Below, piece after piece: positions 48,769-57,552 of a stretch of DNA of 64,000 nucleotides. The stretch is taken from assembly GCF_003205575.1 (NCBI RefSeq), contig NZ_PYBW01000032.1, positions 1 through 64,000 on the forward strand. The letters are read 5' to 3'. Position 1 is the stretch's first letter, and every line of letters begins with the position of its first letter. The DNA is from Streptomyces tateyamensis (lineage in GTDB: Bacteria; Actinomycetota; Actinomycetes; Streptomycetales; Streptomycetaceae). The notes below the pieces were generated by a model that worked only from the letters and a program-made list of their open reading frames with translations, was not told where the DNA came from and searched no databases. The position numbers and the translations under genes are program-made.

Positions 48769-51700
48769 ATGTACGAGCTCAACCGGGTCCGCCTCTACTC
48801 CATCGGCCCGGCCGGCGCCCGCTACGCCGACACCGTGCTGGACCTGCGCGGAGTCGGCGAGCCGGTGGCCAACCCGGCGCCGCGCCAGCTGGGCATGTTC
48901 GGGGACGAGCCGCAGGGCCCGCAGCGCCGCCCGGCGCCGGCCGGCGTGCTCTTCCTGGAGAACGGCGGCGGCAAGTCGGTGCTGCTCAAGCTGATCTTCT
49001 CGGTGATGCTGCCCGGCCACCGCAACACCCTGGGCGGTGCCAGCTCCGGCGTGCTGCGCAAGTTCCTGCTGGCCGACGACTGCGGCCACGTGGCGCTGGA
49101 GTGGCAGCACACCGTCACCGGCGAGCTGATCGTGGTCGGCAAGGTCAGCGAGTGGCGCGGCCGCCAGGTCTCCTCCGACCCGCGCAAGTTCGCCGAGACC
49201 TGGTACTCCTTCCGGCCCGGCCCCGGCCTGACCCTGGACTCGCTGCCGGTCGCCGAGCGGGCCGCCCTCGGCGACCCGGGCGCCCGCCCGCGCGGCCGCC
49301 GGCGCACCATGAAGGGGTTCCGGGACGCGCTGACCGAGGCCGCCAAGGCCTACCCCTACCTCGACCTCACCTTCGAGGACGGCCACGACCGGTGGACCGA
49401 GCACCTGGGCGAGCTCGGGCTGGACCCGGAGCTCTTCCGCTACCAGCGCGAGATGAACGCCGACGAGGGCGAGGCGGCCGGGCTCTTCGCGGTCAAGCAC
49501 GACGCCGACTTCACCGACCTGCTGCTGCGCGCGGTCACCGACACCCGGGACACCGACGGCCTGGCCGACCTGGTGCACGGCTTCGCCGCCAAGCTCGGCC
49601 GGCGCGCCGAGCTGGTCGCCGAGCGGGACTTCACGGCCGGCTCGGTGGAGCTGCTGGAGCGGATCGTGGCGGCGACCGCGGCGCGCGAGGCGGTCCGCGA
49701 GGCGCACCGCACCGCCGAGCGCCGCACCCGCCGGCTCGCCCAGGCGCTGACCGCCCGGGCCCGCGCCGAGCGCGAGCGCGCCCAGGACCTGGCGATCGAG
49801 GTGGCCGCCGCGGCCGGCGCGGTGACCGCCGCCGAGGCCGACCGGACCCGCCACTCGCTGATCACCGCCGAGCTGACCCACCGTCACGCCACCCTCTCGC
49901 TCGCCGCGGCCACCGCCGAGGCGGCCGGCCTGCGCCGTGAACTGCTGGACGCCCGCACCCTCTACGCCGCCTGGCAGGCCGCCGAGGCGGCGCTGCGCCA
50001 CCGGGCCGCCGCCGACCGGGCGGCCCGGGTCGCCGCCGCGATCCGCGAGGCCGAGCTGGACGCCGCGCCCGCGCTGGCGGCGCGGGCCCAGGCGGCCGGC
50101 GCCCTGGCCCACGCGCTGGAGGCCGCCGCCGCCACCGCCGAGGAGCGGGCCGAGACCGAGGAGGCCCGGGCCGCCGAGATCCAGGCCGACGGCGCCCGCG
50201 CCCAGGCCGACGGGCTGGCCGCCGCCACTGCCGGGCAGAAGGCCCGCTCCGACGCCGACCACCTGCGCCAGCGCCTGGCCGAGGTCGAGCAGGAGCTGCA
50301 GGCCGCGGTCACGGCAGGCTGGATCGACCCGGCGGAGGACGTGGACCCGGCCCGGGCCGCGCTGCACGCCGCCGACCACGAGCAGAGCGCCACCGCCGGC
50401 CTGGAGCAGGCCCGCACCGCCGCCGAGCAGGCCACCGCCCGTACCCGGGAGGCCGCCGCCGCCGAGGGCCGGGCCGAGCTGGCCGCCGCCCGCGCCGCCG
50501 ACGCCCGCGGCGCCGCCCAGCGCGCGCTGGCCGCCGAGCGGCGCACCGCGGTGCAGCTGGCCGGTGAGCCGCGGCTGGCCGAGCTGCTGGGCCTGGCCCC
50601 GTTCCACGAGGACGACCAGGCCGGCGACCGGCTCACCCCCGACGTGCTGGACCGGGCCGCCGAGGACTTGGCCGAACTGCTCGACACCGCGGTCGGCACC
50701 GCCGAGCGCACCCTGTTCGGGCTGCGCACCGCGGCCGCCGACGACTCCCGGATCCTGGCCGCGCTCGGCGACGGCGGCCTGCTGCCGCCCGGCCCGGACG
50801 TGCTGGCCACCGTGGAGTTCCTCGGCGAGCACGGGGTGCCCGCACTGCCGGGCTGGCGCTATCTGGCCCAGTCGGTGGACCCGCTGGACCACGAGCGGAT
50901 CCTGGCCGCCCGCCCCGAACTGGTGGACGGCGTGGTGGTCACCGACCCGTCCTCGCTGGCCCGGGCCGAGGAGGCGCTGCGCGGCGCCGCCCTGCTGCCG
51001 CGCTCCACCGTCGCGGTCGGCACCGCGGCCGCGCTGGTGGCTCCGATCACCGAGGAGCCGGCCTTCTTCCTGGTGCCGCCGAACCCGGCCATGCACGACG
51101 AGAGCGCCGCCGACCAGGAGCGCCGCGAGCTGCGCGAGCGGGCCGGCGCCCGCGAGGAGCACATTCGCGAGCTGGCCGCCCGGCTCGGCGGCGACCGGGC
51201 GCTGGCCGCCCGGCTGGCCTCCTGGCAGGCCAGCTGCCCGCCCGGCACGCTGGCCGAACTGGCCGAGGCCGGGGCGGCCGCCGCCGAGCAGGCCGAACTG
51301 GCGGTCGCCCAGCTGGCCACCGCCCGCGCCGAGCACGCCGAGGCCGAGGCCGAGCGGGTCGCCGCCACCGCCCTGTACGAGGAGCGCCGCGAGGCCGCCC
51401 AGCAGAGCCGCCGGCGGGCCGACGCGCTGGCCGGGCTCGCCTTCCGGCTGCGCGAGCGGGCCGGCTGGCACCGCTCGGTACGCGAGCTGACCGAGGACGC
51501 GGCCGAGTGCGAGCGCCGCCAGAGCGCCTGCGCCGAGCGCGCCCAGGCCTGCGACGAGGACCGCCGGGCCGCCCAGCGCGCCGCCGACGACGCCCGCCGC
51601 ACCGCCCGCACGCTGCGCGCCGAACGCGCCGAGCTGTCCGGCACGGTGACCCTCGCCGAGGAGCTGCCCACCGCTTCGCTGCCCGCGCTGCGCGAGGCCT

Positions 51701-53328
51701 ACCGGGCCGCCGCCCAGCTGTACGAGAAGGTCGGCGTCGGCGCCGACCTGCGCGCCGAGCAGGCCCGCGCGGAGAGCGACGAGGCCGCCGCCCGGGCCGA
51801 GCTGGACCGGCTCACCAACAAGGTGCGCACCCGCGCCGAGGAACTGCTGAACAGCCCCGACGGCGCCGACGGGCCGGCCCGCCAGGCCGCCGCCGCGCGG
51901 GCCGAGGAGCTGGTGGCCACCATCGAGGCGCGCTCGGCCGCGGCCAGCGAGCAGCTGGGCCGGCTGCGCGCCGAGGTCGAGCGCTCGGCGCCGGCCGCCG
52001 GCGAGGCGCACACCGAGCTGCCCGAGGAGCTCGTGCCGGCCGACCCCGAGCACGCCCAGCAACTGCTGCGCGGCGCCACCGCCGAACTGGCCGAGCGCCG
52101 CGACCTGCTGGAGCAGGCCAGGACCGAGCACACCGAGCTGCTGCGCACCCTGCAGTCCGCCCAGTCGGCGGCCGCCGACTTCGAGGAGGCCGCCGCCGGG
52201 TTGCGGGACGGGCTGCGCGAGCCGACCGCGGAGGACGGCGAGGGCGGCGCCGACCCGTACCTGGAGCCCCTGGTGGAGGCGCGCACCGCCGCCACCGAGA
52301 GCCGCCGGGCGCTGCGGGCCGCCTCCACCGAGCTGTCCGCCGCCGATCTGGCGGTGCGCGACGCGGCCGACGCACTGGTCCGGCACGCCAACGCGGCCCG
52401 GTACGAGATGGTCCGCACCCCGGCCCGCCAGCAGATCCGCGAGCTGCCCGCGGCCGCGCTGCCCGAGCACGCGGCCGCCTGGGCCGAGGCCTTCGCACCC
52501 CGGCTGCGGGTGCTCACCGACGAGCTCGGCCAGCTGGAGCGCAACCGCGGCTCGATCGTGGACCGGCTGCGCGGGCTGGTGGAGTCGGCGCTGGCCACCC
52601 TGCGGGCCGCGCAGCGGCTCTCCCGGCTGCCCGAGGGGCTGGGGGAGTGGTCCGGGCAGGAGTTCCTGCGGATCCGGTTCGAGGACCCGGACCAGACGGT
52701 GCTGGCCGAGCGGCTCGGCGAGGTGATCGACGAGGCGACCCGGGCGGCGGTGAAGAAGAACTCCGACCTGCGCCGGGACGGCATGTCGCTGCTGCTGCGC
52801 GCGGTGGCGGCGGCGATCGGTCCCAAGGGCGTCTCGGTGGAGATCCTCAAGCCCGATGCGGTGCTGCGGGCCGAGCGGGTGAGCGTGGGTCAGATGTCGG
52901 ACGTGTTCTCCGGCGGCCAGCTGCTCACCGCGGCCATCGCGCTCTACTGCACGATGGCCGCGTTGCGGGCCAACGACCGGGGCCAGTCCCAGCTGCGGCA
53001 CGCCGGCACGCTCTTCCTGGACAATCCGATCGGGCGGGCCAACGCCACCTACCTGCTGGAGCTCCAGCGCGCGGTGGCCGATGCCCTGGGCGTGCAGCTC
53101 ATCTACACCACCGGCCTGTTCGACACCACCGCGCTGGCGGAGTTCCCGCTGGTGATCCGCCTGCGCAACGACGCCGACCTGCGGGCCGGGCTGAAGTACA
53201 TCTCGGTGGAGGAGCACCTGCGCCCGGGCCTGCCGGCGGCCCCGGACCCCGGGGAGCCCGCCGTGCACGGCGAGATCACCGCGACCCGGATGTTCAAGCG
53301 CCCGGCCGAGGTGCCCGCGGCGGACTGA
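48769..53328 (+). CDS. JetC/MksB-like SMC-type coiled-coil ATPase
   Basis: 1519 residues. N-terminal head with Walker A FLENGGGKSVLLKLIF at about residue 62 (position 1 of the P-loop is Leu, not Gly), and KFLLADDCGHVALEW. Then over 900 residues of Ala/Glu/Arg-rich heptad coiled coil with a globular hinge-like part near 600-760 (LLGLAPFHEDDQAGDRLTPD, PGWRYLAQSVDPLDHERIL). The C-terminal head has the signature FSGGQLLTAAIALY near 1380 and Walker B TLFLDNPIGRAN near 1415, where Asn replaces the usual catalytic Glu. It would load on DNA as a dimer with the two upstream subunits. ATG 8 bases after TACGAT. Followed by a terminator; no JetD/MksG gene. Confidence 0.78.
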   Translation: MYELNRVRLYSIGPAGARYADTVLDLRGVGEPVANPAPRQLGMFGDEPQGPQRRPAPAGVLFLENGGGKSVLLKLIFSVMLPGHRNTLGGASSGVLRKFLLADDCGHVALEWQHTVTGELIVVGKVSEWRGRQVSSDPRKFAETWYSFRPGPGLTLDSLPVAERAALGDPGARPRGRRRTMKGFRDALTEAAKAYPYLDLTFEDGHDRWTEHLGELGLDPELFRYQREMNADEGEAAGLFAVKHDADFTDLLLRAVTDTRDTDGLADLVHGFAAKLGRRAELVAERDFTAGSVELLERIVAATAAREAVREAHRTAERRTRRLAQALTARARAERERAQDLAIEVAAAAGAVTAAEADRTRHSLITAELTHRHATLSLAAATAEAAGLRRELLDARTLYAAWQAAEAALRHRAAADRAARVAAAIREAELDAAPALAARAQAAGALAHALEAAAATAEERAETEEARAAEIQADGARAQADGLAAATAGQKARSDADHLRQRLAEVEQELQAAVTAGWIDPAEDVDPARAALHAADHEQSATAGLEQARTAAEQATARTREAAAAEGRAELAAARAADARGAAQRALAAERRTAVQLAGEPRLAELLGLAPFHEDDQAGDRLTPDVLDRAAEDLAELLDTAVGTAERTLFGLRTAAADDSRILAALGDGGLLPPGPDVLATVEFLGEHGVPALPGWRYLAQSVDPLDHERILAARPELVDGVVVTDPSSLARAEEALRGAALLPRSTVAVGTAAALVAPITEEPAFFLVPPNPAMHDESAADQERRELRERAGAREEHIRELAARLGGDRALAARLASWQASCPPGTLAELAEAGAAAAEQAELAVAQLATARAEHAEAEAERVAATALYEERREAAQQSRRRADALAGLAFRLRERAGWHRSVRELTEDAAECERRQSACAERAQACDEDRRAAQRAADDARRTARTLRAERAELSGTVTLAEELPTASLPALREAYRAAAQLYEKVGVGADLRAEQARAESDEAAARAELDRLTNKVRTRAEELLNSPDGADGPARQAAAARAEELVATIEARSAAASEQLGRLRAEVERSAPAAGEAHTELPEELVPADPEHAQQLLRGATAELAERRDLLEQARTEHTELLRTLQSAQSAAADFEEAAAGLRDGLREPTAEDGEGGADPYLEPLVEARTAATESRRALRAASTELSAADLAVRDAADALVRHANAARYEMVRTPARQQIRELPAAALPEHAAAWAEAFAPRLRVLTDELGQLERNRGSIVDRLRGLVESALATLRAAQRLSRLPEGLGEWSGQEFLRIRFEDPDQTVLAERLGEVIDEATRAAVKKNSDLRRDGMSLLLRAVAAAIGPKGVSVEILKPDAVLRAERVSVGQMSDVFSGGQLLTAAIALYCTMAALRANDRGQSQLRHAGTLFLDNPIGRANATYLLELQRAVADALGVQLIYTTGLFDTTALAEFPLVIRLRNDADLRAGLKYISVEEHLRPGLPAAPDPGEPAVHGEITATRMFKRPAEVPAAD

Positions 53329-53345
53329 CCCGGCGGTGCACCGAC

Positions 53346-53386
53346 CGGGGGCGTTCTCCTACAGCTCAATTGCGGGAGCGCCCCCG
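53346..53386. terminator. stem-loop terminator after the SMC-like operon
   Basis: CGGGGGCG (53346-53353) pairs with CGCCCCCG (53379-53386), with further pairing (TCTCC with GGGAG) inside. It lies 18 bases after the ATPase stop and marks the operon end. Confidence 0.75.
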
Positions 53387-53421
53387 GGATCCGCCGTGGC
53401 ACCGGGTTCTGACGGCGCATC

Positions 53422-54204
53422 ATGGGCCCCATGACGACTGTCGAGTACATCCGCTACCAGATTCCCGAGGCCGATCGCGAGGCCTTCCTGACCGCCTACC
53501 GGCAGGCCGCCGTACCGCTGGCCGCCTCGCCCTACTGCGTGGACTACGAGCTGACCGAGAGCGTCGACGAGCCCGGCGCCTACGTCCTGCGGATCCGCTG
53601 GACCTCGGTCCGCGACCACCTGGAGGGCTTCCGCGGCTCCGAGCAGTTCGCCGAGTTCCTCACCTCGGTCAAGCCCTACGTCGGGGCGATCCAGGAGATG
53701 CGGCACTACCAGGACACCGGCGTCACCGGGCGCGGGCCGCAGCCCCCGGAGCCGCCCACGCTCTACGAGTACCTGGGCGGGGCCGCCGCGCTGGAGCGGC
53801 TGACCTCGGTGTTCTACGCGCACGTCGCCGAGGACGAGGTGCTGGCCCCGGTCTTCGCCGGGATGGACGCGGAGCACCCCAAGCACGTGGCGCTCTTCCT
53901 GGGCGAGGTCTTCGGCGGGCCGCCGGCCTACTCGGCCGAGCGCGGCGGCCACCCGCACATGGTCTCCCGCCACCTGGGGCGGCACCTGACGGAGCAGCAG
54001 CGCCGGCGCTGGGTCGCGCTGCTCCAGGACACCGCCGACGAGGTGGGCCTGCCCGACGACCCGGAGTTCCGCGCGGCCTTCACCGGCTACCTGGAGTGGG
54101 GCACCCGGATGGCCAAGATGTTCTCGGCCCCCGGCGCCACCCGGGTGGTGCACACCCCGATGCCGCGCTGGGGCTGGGGGCTCACCCCGCCGTACCGGGG
54201 CTGA
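53422..54204 (+). CDS. antibiotic-biosynthesis-monooxygenase domain fused to truncated haemoglobin
   Basis: 260 residues. Residues 1-95: ABM-type ferredoxin-like fold (TTVEYIRYQIPEADREAFLTAYRQA, then RWTSVRDHLEGFRGSEQF). Residues about 115-245: group II truncated haemoglobin (TLYEYLGGAAALERLTSVFYAHVAEDEVLAPVF, then HPKHVALFLGEVFGGP, HMVSRHLGRHLTEQQRRRWVALL) with the expected proximal-histidine region and distal Trp. It could bind O2 or NO, or supply oxygen for a coupled monooxygenase. It converges with an FAD monooxygenase, overlapping by 23 bases. ATG at 53431 is an alternative start. Confidence 0.85.
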   Translation: MGPMTTVEYIRYQIPEADREAFLTAYRQAAVPLAASPYCVDYELTESVDEPGAYVLRIRWTSVRDHLEGFRGSEQFAEFLTSVKPYVGAIQEMRHYQDTGVTGRGPQPPEPPTLYEYLGGAAALERLTSVFYAHVAEDEVLAPVFAGMDAEHPKHVALFLGEVFGGPPAYSAERGGHPHMVSRHLGRHLTEQQRRRWVALLQDTADEVGLPDDPEFRAAFTGYLEWGTRMAKMFSAPGATRVVHTPMPRWGWGLTPPYRG

Positions 54205-55390
54205 CGGGGGCGGTGAAGTCGATCCGGTGGTCGAACTGCCAGGCGAACTTCGCAGGCTTGGCGGACTTCATCAGCACCGGGAGGAGCAGGTCGCGCAGCA
54301 CCCGGCCGACCGGGCCGGCCGCCTTCTCGCTGTTGGTCCGCTCGGCGTTCCTGATGATCCGTTCGACCCGCGGGCGGCGCAGCCCCTCGTAGGCGGCCAG
54401 CGCCTGCGGCAGCGGCAGGTCGCGCACGCAGCGGGCGAGTTCGACCGCGCTCTCCAGGGCGAGTGAGGCGCCCTGGCCGGAGCTGGAGGAGGGCGCGTGT
54501 GCCGAGTCCCCGACCAGTACCAGCCGGCCGCGGTGCCAGTGCGGGACCCGGGGCATGCTCTCCACGGCGCCGGTGGTCAGGAACTGCTCGGGTGCGGTGC
54601 GCCCGAGCAGTTCCAGCGCCGGGCTGCGGTCCTCGGCCACCGCCTCGCGCAGCACCGGCAGCCAGTGCTCGGGCCCGAGCCGCGCGCACTCGGCGGTGGT
54701 CAGCGGCGTACGGTGCGGCAGGTTGACGAACCAGACGGCGCTGGAGTCCGCGAAGACCTGCAGGCCGAAGAAGCACCGCTTGCCGAAGGCCATGTGCATC
54801 CGGCCGCCGGTGGACGCCAGCCCGGAGTCCGGCAGCAGGGCGCCGAAGCCGAGCAGGCCCGCGTACTGGGGGTCGGGTGCGGCCGGGTCGATCAGGCGGC
54901 GCACCGTGGACCGCAGCCCGTCGGCGCCGACCAGCAGGTCGGCGGTGGCGGTGCCGCCGTCGGCGAACCGGGCGGTGACGCCGTCGGAGGTCTCGGTGGC
55001 GTCGACCAGCCGCTTGCCGTGCACGATCTCGACGCCGCGGCGCTCGGCCTCCCGGTAGAGGCCGCGGTAGAGCTCGGTGCGGAGCACGAACCGCATCGGC
55101 TCCAGCTCGGGCGGAGTGGAGATCTCGGCCAGCCGCTTGCCGGTCCAGCTCTCCAGCACGATCGCCGTCATCGGCACGCCGCACTCGCGCAGCAGCCGAC
55201 CGGCGCCGATCGCCTCCAGCGCGGCCAGGCCGTTGGGCGCGATGCTCAGCGCGCTGCCCTTCTCGTCGGCGCGGGTGGCGTAGGCCTCGAAGACGGTGGC
55301 CTCGATCCCGGCTCGGCGCAGCGCCATCGCGGTGACCGGCCCCGCGATGCCGCCGCCGATCACCAGGGCGGTGCGGACCTGCTGGTTCAT
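54182..55390 (-). CDS. FAD-dependent aromatic-type monooxygenase
   Basis: 402 residues of the PHBH/MhbM class. FAD motif [20 protein letters not shown], the DG motif [16 protein letters not shown], and the second FAD motif [33 protein letters not shown] are all present. It hydroxylates an aromatic or polyketide-like substrate using NAD(P)H and O2. GGAG lies 8 bases before the ATG. Divergent from a PadR regulator that probably controls it. Confidence 0.88.
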   Translation of the reverse strand: MNQQVRTALVIGGGIAGPVTAMALRRAGIEATVFEAYATRADEKGSALSIAPNGLAALEAIGAGRLLRECGVPMTAIVLESWTGKRLAEISTPPELEPMRFVLRTELYRGLYREAERRGVEIVHGKRLVDATETSDGVTARFADGGTATADLLVGADGLRSTVRRLIDPAAPDPQYAGLLGFGALLPDSGLASTGGRMHMAFGKRCFFGLQVFADSSAVWFVNLPHRTPLTTAECARLGPEHWLPVLREAVAEDRSPALELLGRTAPEQFLTTGAVESMPRVPHWHRGRLVLVGDSAHAPSSSSGQGASLALESAVELARCVRDLPLPQALAAYEGLRRPRVERIIRNAERTNSEKAAGPVGRVLRDLLLPVLMKSAKPAKFAWQFDHRIDFTAPVSPGTAG

Positions 55391-55484
55391 CAGATGTCTC
55401 CTAGTCGATCCGAGGGGTGGTCGGACGAGCCGGGCCGGGTCGTCGACGGTGGGCACAGGGTGCCCTTCTCGATAGTTGCACCGT

Positions 55485-55507
55485 AACTAGTGTCAGGTCA
55501 ACTAGTT
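55485..55507. promoter_or_regulatory. paired AACTAGT sites between the FAD monooxygenase and padR genes
   Basis: AACTAGT (55485-55491) and AACTAGTT (55500-55507), each containing the ACTAGT palindrome, are 8 bases apart. The region is AT-rich within a GC-rich genome and lies between divergent starts. Likely PadR binding sites controlling both genes. Confidence 0.5.
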
Positions 55508-55521
55508 CCGATGGGAGTACT

Positions 55522-56148
55522 ATGATCGCCATGACTTCCGGCCCCCGCAGCTCTCCGTTGGCCCTGACCGTGCTCTCGCTGCTGCACTTCAAGCCGCTGC
55601 ACCCGTACGGGGTGCAGCGGCTGATCAAGCAGTGGGGGAAGGACCGGGTGGTCAACGTCGGCCAGCGGACCAGCCTCTACCGGACCATCGACCGGCTGCT
55701 GGCGGCGGAACTGATCGCGGTCCGCGACACCGAGCGCGACCAGCAGTACCCGGAGCGGACCGTCTACGAGATCACCGGAGCGGGCCGGGAGGCGGCCCGG
55801 GCCTGGATGCTGGAGATGCTGCGGGAGCCCAGGCGGGAGTTCCCGGAGTTCCCGGTGGCCCTGTCCAACCTGCTGCTGCTGGAGCCCGAGGAGATCATCG
55901 GCGCCCTGGCCGCCCGGCTGACCGCCGTCGAGAGCGAGCTGGCCGCGCTGGACAGCTCGCTCGCCGGCTCCCACCGGTCGGGCCTGCCCCGGATCGCCGG
56001 TCTGGAGGACGAGTACCTGCGCGCGGTCACCGCGGCCGAGGCGGCCTGGCTCACCGGCACCCTCGCCGATCTCCGCTCCGGCACCCTCACCTGGGACACG
56101 GACGAGCTGCGCGCCTTCGCGGCCGCGGCGGAGCAGCAGCCCGGCTGA
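55522..56148 (+). CDS. PadR family transcriptional regulator
   Basis: 208 residues. The N-terminal PadR winged helix spans about 10-85 (LALTVLSLLHFKPLHPYGVQRLIKQWGKDRVVNVGQRTSLYRTIDRLLAAELIAVRDTE and RTVYEITGAGREAARAWML), followed by a helical dimerisation domain of the Vir_act_alpha_C type. Such repressors are released by phenolic or antibiotic ligands. The divergent FAD monooxygenase is the natural target. ATG follows GGGAG by 6 bases. Confidence 0.92.
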   Translation: MIAMTSGPRSSPLALTVLSLLHFKPLHPYGVQRLIKQWGKDRVVNVGQRTSLYRTIDRLLAAELIAVRDTERDQQYPERTVYEITGAGREAARAWMLEMLREPRREFPEFPVALSNLLLLEPEEIIGALAARLTAVESELAALDSSLAGSHRSGLPRIAGLEDEYLRAVTAAEAAWLTGTLADLRSGTLTWDTDELRAFAAAAEQQPG

Positions 56149-56149
56149 T

Positions 56150-56178
56150 CCGGGTGGTCGCCGTTGGCCACCACCCGG
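56150..56178. terminator. bidirectional stem-loop between padR and the M1 peptidase gene
   Basis: CCGGGTGGT (56150-56158) pairs with ACCACCCGG (56170-56178). It starts 2 bases after the padR stop and ends 41 bases before the convergent M1 peptidase stop, so it may serve both. Confidence 0.75.
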
Positions 56179-56218
56179 CACGCGGCCGCGGGCCGGGGCG
56201 GCCGACCCGCCGTCACCG

Positions 56219-57532
56219 TTACGGCAGCGGCGGCAGGGCCCCCTGGAAGAGCCAGGCGTCGAACAGCTCGACCAGGGACTGGCCCGGGGCCGCGTAGCGC
56301 TGGGCGTGGGCCATGAAGTCGGCGGTGGTGACCACGCCGTGGCGCCGGCCGGTGGTCCAGTCGCGCAGCATGCGCAGGAACATCGGCTCGGTCAGGGCGC
56401 GCTGCAGCGCGTGGACGGCCAGGCCGCCGCGGTCGTAGAGCCGGTCGTCGAACATCAGCTTGCGGCCGGGGTCGGCCAGCTTGAGGTCCTGCGGCTGGGC
56501 CGCCAGCTTGCGGTGCGCGTCGGCGGCGTGGGCGGCGATCGAGCGGCCGCCGGAGCGCTCGGACCAGAGCCACTCGGCGAACTTGGCGAAGCCCTCGTTC
56601 AGCCAGATGTGCCGCCAGTCGGCCACCGTGACGCTGTTGCCGAACCACTGGTGGGCCAGCTCGTGCGCCACCAGGCGCTCCGAGCCGCGCACCCCGTCCA
56701 CGTGGTTGGTGCCGAAGACCGCCATGCCCTGGGCCTCCACCGGCACGTCCAGCTCCTCGTCGGTCACCACGACCCGGTACTCGCCGAACGGGTAGGGGCC
56801 GAAGAGCTCCTCGAAGAGCCGCATCATCTGCGGCTGGCGCCCGAAGTCGCCGGCGAAGCGCGGCACCAGCTCGGCCGGCACGTAGCCGGTCTGCGGCACC
56901 CCGCCCGGCTCGCCGTCCACCAGCAGCACCCGCTCCAGCGGCGCGACCGCTATCCCGACCAGGTAGCTGGAGGTGGGCACGGCCTGCTCGTAGACCCAGG
57001 TGGTGCTGGAGGCCCGGGTGGTCCGGGTGAGCAGCCGACCCCCCGTCACCACCTGGTAGGGCGAGGCCGTGGTGATCGAGACCTGGTACGAGGCCTTGTC
57101 GGCGGGCCGGTCGTTGCACGGGAACCAGGAGGGCGCGCCGGTCGGCTGACTGGCCACCAGGGCACCGTCCGTCAGCTCCTCCCAGCCCAGCGCGCCCCAC
57201 TGGCTGCGCACCGGCTTCGGGTTGCCGCTGTAGTGCACCTCCACGGTGAACGCGGTGCCGGCCGGCAGCGGCTTGCCCGGCTTGACCCGCAGCTTGCCGC
57301 CGCGGTGCGTGTAGTGCGCGGCCTTGCCCTGCACCAGCACCCGTCCGATCCGGAACTCGGACAGGTCCAGCGCCAGCTCCCGCAACGCCTCGGGGCCGGC
57401 CAGCGCGCTGATCCGGGCCGTGCCGGCCAGCCGGTTCGGCCCGGGGCGGTAGTCGAGGGTGAGCTCGTAGCGGTGGACCCGGTAGCGCGGATCGCCATGG
57501 TCGGGAAAGTACGGATCGACCTGCTTGCTCAC
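56219..57532 (-). CDS. M1 family zinc metallopeptidase (possible epsilon-poly-lysine-degrading aminopeptidase)
   Basis: 437 residues. N-terminal beta domain (YELTLDYRPGPNRLAGTARI, PSWFPCNDRPADKASY) and a catalytic domain with VEAQGMAVFG near 257, HELAHQWFGN near 289 and the third zinc ligand in NEGFAKFAEWLW near 312. It lacks the long C-terminal part of aminopeptidase N. It has no clear signal peptide. Its start overlaps or nearly touches the poly-lysine-synthetase-like gene: GTG at 57532 has GAGGAG 11 bases upstream, and a GTG overlapping the synthetase stop (57556) would give a 4-base overlap. Known epsilon-poly-lysine-degrading (Pld) enzymes are zinc aminopeptidases, so a role in release or turnover of the polymer is a reasonable inference. 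Confidence 0.85.
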   Translation of the reverse strand: MSKQVDPYFPDHGDPRYRVHRYELTLDYRPGPNRLAGTARISALAGPEALRELALDLSEFRIGRVLVQGKAAHYTHRGGKLRVKPGKPLPAGTAFTVEVHYSGNPKPVRSQWGALGWEELTDGALVASQPTGAPSWFPCNDRPADKASYQVSITTASPYQVVTGGRLLTRTTRASSTTWVYEQAVPTSSYLVGIAVAPLERVLLVDGEPGGVPQTGYVPAELVPRFAGDFGRQPQMMRLFEELFGPYPFGEYRVVVTDEELDVPVEAQGMAVFGTNHVDGVRGSERLVAHELAHQWFGNSVTVADWRHIWLNEGFAKFAEWLWSERSGGRSIAAHAADAHRKLAAQPQDLKLADPGRKLMFDDRLYDRGGLAVHALQRALTEPMFLRMLRDWTTGRRHGVVTTADFMAHAQRYAAPGQSLVELFDAWLFQGALPPLP

Positions 57533-57552
57533 CGCTGGGTCCACTCCTCGGA

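Noticed and set aside
48754..53268. A 1504-codon open frame antisense to the SMC-like ATPase gene
   Set aside because: It mirrors GC-rich third positions of the real gene; the translation is Gly/Gln/Arg/Val low-complexity sequence without domains. The sense frame has Walker A, FSGGQ and Walker B.
46266..53328. Complete Wadjet plasmid-defence system
   Set aside because: No JetD-like nuclease gene is present, so calling it a complete defence system is not supported.
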